This document shows, in pieces, positions 1 to 4,852 of a DNA stretch of 7,728 nt. The notes below the pieces were generated by a model. That model worked only from the letters and a program-made list of their open reading frames with translations. It made no database searches and had not been told where the DNA came from. The position numbers and the translations under genes are program-made. The DNA comes from an uncultured Clostridia bacterium (lineage in GTDB: Bacteria > Bacillota > Clostridia > Lachnospirales > CAG-274). Numbering within the stretch: the first letter of the stretch is position 1; each line of letters opens with the position of its first letter. Location: positions 1-7,728 of the forward strand of contig CAMOYW010000032.1 in assembly GCA_946630405.1 (NCBI GenBank), written 5' to 3'.

Positions 1-433
1 GCACCTTACCCATCCACTCGGCATCACGCTTTGCAAGATAGTCGTTTACTGTGACGATATGCACGCCATTGCCCGTAAGTGCGTTAAGGTAAGCGGGACA
101 GGTAGACACGAGTGTCTTACCTTCACCTGTTTTCATCTCGGCAATACGTCCCTGATGAAGAACGATACCGCCTATAAGCTGTACATCAAAGTGGCGCATA
201 CCGAGCACACGCTTTGCAGCCTCTCTCACCACGGCAAAAGCCTCGGGAAGTATGTCGTCAAGTGTTTCGTTATCCGCAAGTCTTTCTTTGAATTCGTCGG
301 TCTTGCCGCGAAGCTCCTCGTCGGAAAGTGCGGAGATCTGGTCTTCAAGTGCGTTGATCTTGGCAACTATGGGTTTGATCTTTTTGATCTCTTTGTCGCT
401 GTAATTGCCGAATATCTTTTCCAATAAACTCAT
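1..433 (-). CDS. secA: SecA preprotein translocase ATPase, N-terminal part (runs off the left edge)
   Basis: SecA is the cytoplasmic ATPase motor that pushes unfolded secretory proteins through the SecYEG channel. Only the first 144 codons are present; the rest lies beyond position 1. The protein starts MSLLEKIFGN, as in Firmicute SecA. It contains RHFDVQLIGG (residues 80-89), where Q85 is the adenine-contacting glutamine. Walker A is MKTGEGKT (100-107) with the ATP-binding lysine at K106, the same number as in Bacillus subtilis SecA. The conserved VNDYLAKRDAEWM follows at 129-141. The ATG at 433 is preceded by AGAGG with an 8-nt gap. The start lies 28 nt after the stop of the upstream small membrane-protein gene with no hairpin between, so it could be read from the phosphodiesterase operon, but a private promoter inside that gene cannot be excluded. 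Confidence 0.97.
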   Translation of the reverse strand, partial: MSLLEKIFGNYSDKEIKKIKPIVAKINALEDQISALSDEELRGKTDEFKERLADNETLDDILPEAFAVVREAAKRVLGMRHFDVQLIGGIVLHQGRIAEMKTGEGKTLVSTCPAYLNALTGNGVHIVTVNDYLAKRDAEWMGKV

Positions 434-461
434 TTAATTAACCTCTGTATATGAAACGGGA

Positions 462-968
462 TCAGCTGACTGTACATTTGCTGCCCATTATCCTTTCTAT
501 TTCTTCGATCATTTTCTTTCGCTGTGAACTTTGCGAGAGCCACAGTGTGTACATCACAAGAGCGAAAGCTGTAAGCGCACTCACACAATATGCACCGTAT
601 TTGGCAACAATGAGCCTTACAAGGTGAGTATTAGGCGGATATACACGAACCAACTGTTCAAGTATGAAGTCACGCTGTATCACGCCCGCTCCCACAAACA
701 GACCTATTATCACAAATACCGCAACACTTATGAATATCTTTAAGAAGGCACCCGTCTCAAATACACCCGTGATGTATATGCCGCCCTCTTCTTCATGCAG
801 TATGCCGAAAAATCTCCAGTAGAAGGGATTTTTGACCTCGGTGAAAGCGATTATATTGTCCTCGCCCTCGTCTACCTGCTCGATCTTGTAGATGTCACTT
901 TTAAGCTTTTTCATCCCCTGCTCGGTGGTGGCACAGCCCTTACATTTGAATTTGTATTCTTTAGCCAT
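462..968 (-). CDS. Uncharacterised two-TM membrane protein with N-terminal CxxC
   Basis: I do not recognise this 168-residue protein. It begins MAKEYKFKCKGC with a CxxC pair (C9, C12) that could bind metal or be redox active. A charged cytosolic-looking segment follows (13-60). Two hydrophobic stretches at about 76-98 and 122-144 look like membrane helices, and a basic/acidic tail (SSQRKKMIEEIERI) precedes a last cysteine at C165. The frame is open 7 codons further upstream. I chose the ATG at 968 because an AGGCGG-like site lies 8 nt before it and it overlaps the preceding gene's stop as ATGGCTAA (961-968), a layout typical of translational coupling. It lies between a membrane phosphodiesterase operon and secA. 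The function is unknown. Confidence 0.8.
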   Translation of the reverse strand: MAKEYKFKCKGCATTEQGMKKLKSDIYKIEQVDEGEDNIIAFTEVKNPFYWRFFGILHEEEGGIYITGVFETGAFLKIFISVAVFVIIGLFVGAGVIQRDFILEQLVRVYPPNTHLVRLIVAKYGAYCVSALTAFALVMYTLWLSQSSQRKKMIEEIERIMGSKCTVS

Positions 969-1347
969 TTTTGTCACCGCCTGCCACAAGAAAATGTTTG
1001 TCGCCTATAACGACTCTGCCGTAGATCACGCCTCCGAAAGGACCTTCAAACAGAAGCTCTGAGCCGCTTTTCAGCTCGTATTTGCCCTTGGTCTTATCGT
1101 AGGCAAAGGTCACGGGCTCGTACTTTTTGCCGTTTATGACAGCACTGCCCGTACAAACCTCGTCCTCGTTTCCCGTCAGGAAAATGTCGAAATTGCTGCC
1201 CTCTTGTTCATTCACACACGAAAACATCATGGGAGCGTTCGGGATAAGCACAAAGCACTGCCTGTACATGGCATATCCTCCGAGACTGCCCGCAATTACG
1301 GCAAAACCTGCCACATATACGATTATACTTTTGATCTTCTCGTTCAT
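961..1347 (-). CDS. Uncharacterised single-TM membrane-anchored protein
   Basis: This 128-residue protein is not recognised. Residues 7-27 (SIIVYVAGFAVIAGSLGGYA) form one hydrophobic helix near the N-terminus, an uncleaved anchor or possibly a signal peptide. The remaining 100 residues are polar and beta-rich with three cysteines (C31, C44, C65), so they probably lie outside the membrane. The ATG at 1347 was preferred over an in-frame GTG at 1386, which would place 13 charged residues before the helix and overlap the upstream phosphodiesterase gene by 26 nt. The ribosome binding site is weak (CGGA), and the start is only 13 nt after the upstream stop, so coupling to that gene is likely. Its own stop overlaps the next start by 8 nt. 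Confidence 0.75.
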   Translation of the reverse strand: MNEKIKSIIVYVAGFAVIAGSLGGYAMYRQCFVLIPNAPMMFSCVNEQEGSNFDIFLTGNEDEVCTGSAVINGKKYEPVTFAYDKTKGKYELKSGSELLFEGPFGGVIYGRVVIGDKHFLVAGGDKNG

Positions 1348-1360
1348 ATCGTTCAATCCG

Positions 1361-3727
1361 TTAAGGCTCAGCTTCCGTCTCCACACTCAAAGGTATGGCA
1401 GCAGGCACAAGCTCGCCCGTTTCCTGGTCGTAATAAGTATTTCTTTCAAGGGGAAGTTTCACATCAAGCGCCACAAGCTCCTTGAACTTTTCGCTCGGTA
1501 TGGGCTTTGAATAGTAGTATCCCTGCATGATGTTGCAGCCTACTTCGTGAAGGAAGTCTGCCTGCTCCTTTGTTTCCACGCCCTCTGCCACTACGCTCAT
1601 GCCAAGCTCACTGCTCATTGCCATCACATGCTTTAATATGACGGAGCCGGAGCTGTCCTCCTGGTAGCCGTAGAGGAATTTAAGGTCTGTTTTGAGTACG
1701 TCCGCAGGCATATCTCTGAGCACGTTAAGCGAAGAGTAGCCGCTTCCGAAGTCGTCTATCTCCACCGTGAAGCCCGCATCGCTGAACTCCTTGACCTTGT
1801 TAAGTATCCTGTTGCCGTCCGTTATGTAGGCGCTTTCGGTTATTTCAAGGCGGATAAGCTCGATAGGCACCTCGTACTTTTCGATAAGGTCGAGTATCTC
1901 TTCCTTGATGTCGTCCTTGTCAAAGTCCGTCCTCGATATGTTGACGGAAAGGGGCACGTAGTTGTTGCCCGAATGGAGCATCTCGCTCACAAGCTTGATA
2001 GCCTCCTCCCAAATGAAGCAGTCTATCTTTGTGACAAAGCCGTTTTTCTCAAATAAGGGGATAAAGACGCTCGGAGAGATACGCCCGCCGTCGGGTCTGT
2101 GCCAACGCACAAGAGCCTCGCCCGAACCTATGCAGTCGCCGTTGTAGTCGTACTGAGGCTGAACATAGAGCTTGAATTCCTTCTCTTCGAGAGCGGTCTT
2201 CATTATACCCGTTACCCACTGCTCATAAAGCATCTCGCTTCTTAATTTATCGTCATATTCGCCAAAGCGTGAAAGGTAACGCTCCTTCACAGCCTTCTCG
2301 GCTATGGAGGCACGCTCTATCATGGAATCCACGCTTTCGTCCCTGTCGTATATCCTGTAAATACCGAAGGTAAGGTATATATCAAAGGGAAGTCCCGAAT
2401 AAGCCGCATGCCTGTTCAGGTAGTTGATGAGCTGCTCCACAGAGCTTTTGGAATAGGGCGCACAAATTGCGAAATAGTCTGCAAAAAGTCTGGTGGAATA
2501 TCCCCTGACTTTTTCGGCATAGTTCCTGATGCCCACAGCCATGTATTTAAGAAGCTCATCGCCTCGTGTTCTGCCGTACTTGTCGTTTATCGCCTTGAAC
2601 TTTTCTATATCGAGCACCACAAGCATATAGTCCACAAGGGATGTCGAATATATAAGGCTCTTTACCTTGTCGCAAAATACACGGCGAAGTACAAGCCCAG
2701 TAAGGTCGTCATGTTCTGCCATGTAGCGCAGGGTGTTCGCCTCGTCTATAAGGCGGTTCTTTTCTTTAAGGTGCTCAAAATACACATATATGAATATAAG
2801 AGCCGCATATACTATTATGAATATAAGGGTGGCTATGTCGGTGCTTCTGTTTGCCATAAGGGTGCTCGTGGCGAGGTCGAAACTTGCCACGTCAATAAGC
2901 GTCCACTCACCGAAAGCAAGAGCCTTATAGCTTGCAAACTTGTGATAGCCGTTCAGCTTATATTCTATAAAGCCCGAATTTCCGTCCTCAATATCCTTTA
3001 TGAAGGTATTGAGCTTGCCCTTTTTAAAGGCGGCGGAGTTAAGCTTTGTGATTATATTGATTTTGCCGCTGTTTGCATTGGCATCGGATACGAACTCACT
3101 GCTGAGGCTTCCCATCACGAAATTGCCGTACTTGTCGACAATAAAGCTCTGGTCGTAGTTTCCGCTTGAAATGAACATTTTGGAAGTGTCCTCATAGGTG
3201 CTTATCGCAACTATGACACCGACAGTTTCCATATCATCGTTCCTATACGGCATACTTACGGCAAGTCTCGGATTGTCGGATGTGTCACGCACTATGCCCG
3301 CTGTCTTTACACCCGAAAGGCCCTTTTTGAAAAAGGTACTGTTTATCGGGTCCTTGATACGGCTCTCTTCACCCAAAAGGGTAGTTCCGTCCATAAAAAT
3401 AATATCTATGGACTCTATGCTCGACTTACTCTCAAAACGGCTGAATATCTGCTGAGACTTCTCCCTGTCCTCCTCGGAACCCGAAAGGACGTTGTTTTGA
3501 ATGAGAGTATACGCAAGCAAATCAAGTGCGGAATATTCGTATCTTACCTTTGCATTTATAGACTCTATCCTCTCGTTGAGCGAAGAGGAAAGCGTGGTCT
3601 CCACATTGCTGATGGTCTTTGAATTAAGATAAAGGGAATTAACAAGCATCGCAAGAAAAATTCCCGCAAACAATACAAGAGGAATGACCAGGCCGGAGCG
3701 TTTCTTTGTTTTAGCTTCAGTTTCCAT
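1361..3727 (-). CDS. Membrane c-di-GMP phosphodiesterase: dCache-like sensor, degenerate GGDEF, intact EAL
   Basis: This 788-residue sensory protein is predicted to hydrolyse cyclic di-GMP to pGpG. TM1 is at about 12-32, an extracytoplasmic dCache-like sensor spans about 33-292, and TM2 is at about 297-316. The GGDEF domain (about 330-485) keeps a HDDLTGL opening and DIEKFKAINDKYG, but the signature loop reads FADYF (415-419) and no RxxD inhibitory site precedes it. It should therefore not make c-di-GMP and may bind GTP or act structurally. The EAL domain (about 505-750) keeps the expected catalytic residues: E537 of EAL, N596 in VNIS, E628 in LEITES, D658/D659 in DDFGSGYSS, K679, E715 in AEGVET and Q735 in MQGYYYSKP. 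A 40-residue tail follows. The start ATG has a weak GGGA site. It is the first gene of a leftward cluster with two small membrane proteins. Confidence 0.93.
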   Translation of the reverse strand: METEAKTKKRSGLVIPLVLFAGIFLAMLVNSLYLNSKTISNVETTLSSSLNERIESINAKVRYEYSALDLLAYTLIQNNVLSGSEEDREKSQQIFSRFESKSSIESIDIIFMDGTTLLGEESRIKDPINSTFFKKGLSGVKTAGIVRDTSDNPRLAVSMPYRNDDMETVGVIVAISTYEDTSKMFISSGNYDQSFIVDKYGNFVMGSLSSEFVSDANANSGKINIITKLNSAAFKKGKLNTFIKDIEDGNSGFIEYKLNGYHKFASYKALAFGEWTLIDVASFDLATSTLMANRSTDIATLIFIIVYAALIFIYVYFEHLKEKNRLIDEANTLRYMAEHDDLTGLVLRRVFCDKVKSLIYSTSLVDYMLVVLDIEKFKAINDKYGRTRGDELLKYMAVGIRNYAEKVRGYSTRLFADYFAICAPYSKSSVEQLINYLNRHAAYSGLPFDIYLTFGIYRIYDRDESVDSMIERASIAEKAVKERYLSRFGEYDDKLRSEMLYEQWVTGIMKTALEEKEFKLYVQPQYDYNGDCIGSGEALVRWHRPDGGRISPSVFIPLFEKNGFVTKIDCFIWEEAIKLVSEMLHSGNNYVPLSVNISRTDFDKDDIKEEILDLIEKYEVPIELIRLEITESAYITDGNRILNKVKEFSDAGFTVEIDDFGSGYSSLNVLRDMPADVLKTDLKFLYGYQEDSSGSVILKHVMAMSSELGMSVVAEGVETKEQADFLHEVGCNIMQGYYYSKPIPSEKFKELVALDVKLPLERNTYYDQETGELVPAAIPLSVETEAEP

Positions 3728-3783
3728 AGATTTTCCCGTCGATCAATATCTTACATACCTATCTTTAAACATAATTATGATAG

Positions 3784-3812
3784 ATTATAACATAATAAAA
3801 GGCGGTTGACAA
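3784..3812 (-). promoter_or_regulatory. Predicted sigma-A promoter of the phosphodiesterase cluster
   Basis: Read on the minus strand, TTGTCA (3812-3807) and TATAAT (3789-3784) are separated by exactly 17 nt. Transcription would start near 3777 and leave a leader of about 50 nt before the ATG at 3727. That is too short for a c-di-GMP riboswitch, and none is seen. Confidence 0.75.
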
Positions 3813-3981
3813 TAATAAAACGGAATTTTTTTGGAGTTAAGGGAGATTTAAGGGTCGTTGCTATGCGATATATAAGGAAACACCGATTAAAAGATAAAAA
3901 ATGTTAACCATATGAACCGAAATGATTAGTGCAACTTCATATACCAAAAGATTTTGTAACACACCCGAAACATTACTTTTA
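3813..3981. other. AT-rich spacer with no recognised gene
   Basis: Together with the flanking promoters this fills the gene-free stretch between the phosphodiesterase (ends at 3727) and the toxin gene (starts at 4109). It is AT-rich. The only start with a possible ribosome site (ATG at 3863) gives 14 codons of basic residues and is not convincing. No tRNA, riboswitch or long inverted repeat was found by eye. Confidence 0.5.
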
Positions 3982-4010
3982 TAGACTTATTCCTCAATTT
4001 ATGCTAATAC
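3982..4010 (+). promoter_or_regulatory. Predicted extended -10 promoter of the small toxin-like gene
   Basis: TAGACT (3982-3987) lies 17 nt upstream of TAATAC (4005-4010), and TGC immediately before the -10 (4002-4004) supplies an extended -10 element. Transcription would begin near 4017, giving a leader of about 90 nt. The -35 is weak (4 of 6 matches), so the call rests on the extended -10, the spacing and the position. Confidence 0.5.
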
Positions 4011-4016
4011 TTATTC

Positions 4017-4108
4017 GGAACGTCACCAAACGAGAAAACGGTAGACGGTACCCTTTAACCGAGGAGGTGAATTTATATAACCTACCAGAGTAAAAGGAGT
4101 GTGTCGTT
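4017..4108 (+). promoter_or_regulatory. Structured leader with two Shine-Dalgarno sequences
   Basis: The proximal site AGGAG (4095-4099) is 9 nt before the toxin ATG and should drive its translation. A stronger site, GAGGAGGTG (4061-4069), lies 40 nt upstream with no ATG, GTG or TTG at a usable distance. It can fold with ACCTACC (4080-4086) into a 6-bp bulged stem. GACGGTACCCTT (4044-4055) is complementary in 11 of 12 positions to AAGGGCACCGTC (4256-4267) at the 3' end of the same transcript. Long-range 5'-3' pairing and non-initiating ribosome sites are known control features of several type I toxin mRNAs. Their use here is inferred. Confidence 0.5.
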
Positions 4109-4210
4109 ATGCTCACGTTCGGAAACCTTATGAGTTTAGCAGGGTTGTGCCTCGCGTTTTTTGAGCTCGGTTATAGATTAGGCAAACACAAAAAAGACAC
4201 AAAAAAATAA
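4109..4210 (+). CDS. Small hydrophobic holin-like peptide, candidate type I toxin
   Basis: This gene has 33 codons. The peptide has a short polar start (MLTFGN), a hydrophobic stretch at about residues 7-24 (LMSLAGLCLAFFELGYRL, one glutamate inside) and a very basic tail (GKHKKDTKK). This is the layout of holin-like or Fst/TxpA-type membrane toxins of Firmicutes, which disturb the membrane when over-expressed. AGGAG at 4095-4099 gives a good ribosome site with a 9-nt gap. The stop codon lies inside the stem of a bidirectional terminator, and a consensus promoter on the opposite strand (4302-4330) would make an antisense RNA across the 3' end. Membership of the toxin class is inferred from size, hydrophobicity, basic tail and this gene/RNA architecture. 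Toxicity is not shown, and a harmless small membrane peptide remains possible. Confidence 0.72.
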   Translation: MLTFGNLMSLAGLCLAFFELGYRLGKHKKDTKK

Positions 4211-4243
4211 CCGCCCACGACCAAATGAATGCGGTTATTTTTT
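4202..4243. terminator. Bidirectional intrinsic terminator overlapping the toxin stop codon
   Basis: A perfect 13-bp stem (4202-4214 with 4231-4243) holds AAATAACCGC against GCGGTTATTT, with a 16-nt loop. T runs lie at the end of both strands, so it can end the rightward toxin mRNA and the leftward antisense RNA. The toxin TAA (4208-4210) is inside the stem. A shared bidirectional terminator is a hallmark of fst/par-type loci. Confidence 0.85.
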
Positions 4244-4255
4244 AACTGTCATTTT

Positions 4256-4293
4256 AAGGGCACCGTCCTGTCGGGAGGCGGTGTTCCTTTTTT
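4256..4293 (+). terminator. Second rightward terminator of the toxin transcript
   Basis: AAGGGCACCG (4256-4265) pairs with CGGTGTTCCTT (4279-4289) through about 10 bp with one bulged U, followed by a T run to 4293. If the first terminator leaks, the mRNA would end here and fully cover the antisense RNA. Its left arm is the segment complementary to the 5' leader. Confidence 0.75.
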
Positions 4294-4301
4294 ATGATAT
4301 G

Positions 4302-4330
4302 ATTATATCATTTTGCGGATAATATATCAA
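4302..4330 (-). promoter_or_regulatory. Strong predicted promoter of the antisense RNA
   Basis: On the minus strand TTGATA (4330-4325) and a perfect TATAAT (4307-4302) are separated by 17 nt. It points back toward the small toxin-like gene, and no other gene lies immediately downstream. It is a better consensus match than the toxin's own promoter, as expected if the antisense RNA is made in excess. The -10 lies in an inverted repeat, ATGATAT-GATT-ATATCAT (4294-4311). Confidence 0.72.
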
Positions 4331-4366
4331 CAGGAAAACCATGTAATACGGTCAGGTCAATCCTTT

Positions 4367-4472
4367 GGGACGACACGGGGGCGTTCCCTACGAAATAACG
4401 GTTTGTATCTGTTGGCACGTTAATACATGTGCTTTAAAACAACCAACACCCATAAGAAATCACCACATTATC
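4367..4472 (+). repeat. Intergenic repeat unit, copy 1
   Basis: The 106-bp unit opens with a degenerate version of the palindrome GGGACGAC-ACGGG-GTCGTCCC (4367-4388), followed by CTACGAAAT. It closes with a conserved block, TTTAAAACAACCAACACC...ATCACCACATTATC (4433-4472). The same order recurs at 4598-4701 with a variable middle part. There is no coding capacity. Confidence 0.75.
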
Positions 4473-4476
4473 AGCC

Positions 4477-4512
4477 TTGTAGGGGACGACCCTGTGTCGT
4501 CCCGCAGAAATG
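4477..4512 (-). repeat. Intergenic palindromic repeat, inverted copy
   Basis: The core at 4483-4503 has perfect 8-bp arms GGGACGAC and GTCGTCCC around CCTGT. With its flanks (TGTAGGG on one side, GCAGAAATG on the other) it matches the other two copies in the reverse orientation. The copy lacks the long conserved tail of the other two units. Confidence 0.75.
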
Positions 4513-4597
4513 AACCGTTTTGATCAACTTTACAAACAATACATAATTTACCCCACATCCCGTTATCCCCGTTCATTTTTCATTTTTGCCCATGATC

Positions 4598-4701
4598 GGG
4601 ACGACACGGGGTCGTCCCCTACGAAATGTGTCTAATATCTATTTTTCGTATGATCATCCAATCTTTAAACAATCAACACCTATAAAAATCACCACATTAT
4701 C
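4598..4701 (+). repeat. Intergenic repeat unit, copy 2 with perfect palindrome
   Basis: The palindrome at 4598-4618 has perfect 8-bp arms around ACGGG, followed by CCTACGAAATG. The tail TTTAAACAATCAACACC...ATCACCACATTATC matches copy 1 with a few substitutions and indels. Two collinear units 231 bp apart suggest an old local duplication or two insertions of a small mobile intergenic element. Confidence 0.75.
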
Positions 4702-4724
4702 GGTGTCGCAGACTCTTATCCGCA

Positions 4725-4786
4725 GGCGGAAATCGCATTTTCGCCGAGGAGCGGACGAACGTCCGCATACCTTGCGGGCTTGCAAG
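4725..4786. other. Cluster of three hairpins downstream of argJ
   Basis: Three inverted repeats follow each other. GGCGGAAAT/ATTTTCGCC is at 4725-4745 (9 bp with one G-U, 3-nt loop). GCGGAC/GTCCGC is at 4751-4766. CTTGC/GCAAG is at 4771-4786. None has a T run on either strand. They lie 3' of argJ and could stabilise its mRNA end, form a REP-like element or be remains of another repeat family. Confidence 0.5.
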
Positions 4787-4820
4787 TGTATCTCCGATGC
4801 ACGCAGACAAGCTCGAACCC

Positions 4821-4852
4821 CGGCGTGAAAACCTGTTTTTCGCCGAATTTTT
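4821..4852 (+). terminator. Possible rightward terminator abutting the argJ stop
   Basis: CGGCG (4821-4825) pairs with CGCCG (4841-4845) and AAAA with TTTT inside, around CCTG. On the plus strand it is followed by AATTTTT, the order expected for a rightward terminator that would block antisense reading into argJ. On the minus strand no T run follows, so it is a poor terminator for argCJ itself. Confidence 0.35.

Larger units (their letters stand above)
4201..4295 (-). ncRNA. Predicted antisense RNA (candidate type I antitoxin)
   Basis: A consensus minus-strand promoter at 4330-4302 would start an RNA near 4295. It runs through the reverse complement of the second terminator, which forms a 5' hairpin. 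It would then stop at the minus-strand side of the 4202-4243 hairpin, which is followed by seven U residues. The product is about 95 nt. It overlaps the toxin mRNA 3' end and stop codon completely if that mRNA reads to the second terminator. Its segment CACCGCCTC can also pair with the upstream ribosome site of the leader with a single mismatch. Ends are predicted only. Confidence 0.6.

Noticed and set aside
1348..1386. Upstream GTG start for the single-TM protein
   Set aside because: It would add a charged stretch before the membrane helix and overlap the phosphodiesterase gene, with no better ribosome site; the ATG at 1347 fits the topology.
2408..3169. Rightward open frame of 253 codons
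   Set aside because: It is fully antisense to the sensor and GGDEF regions of the phosphodiesterase, with no family features.
3806..3834. Rightward promoter starting from a perfect TTGACA at 3806
   Set aside because: No acceptable -10 follows at 16-18 nt; the hexamer is largely the mirror of the minus-strand -35 used by the phosphodiesterase promoter.
3863..3907. 14-codon basic ORF after a purine-rich site
   Set aside because: It is too short, the spacing is poor and no promoter or terminator is tied to it.
4367..4701. CRISPR array
   Set aside because: There are only three copies, in mixed orientation, with unequal spacing and repeat-derived spacers; no array structure is present.
4586..4828. 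80-codon rightward frame
   Set aside because: It runs through the palindromic repeat and hairpins and has no ribosome site or recognisable protein features.
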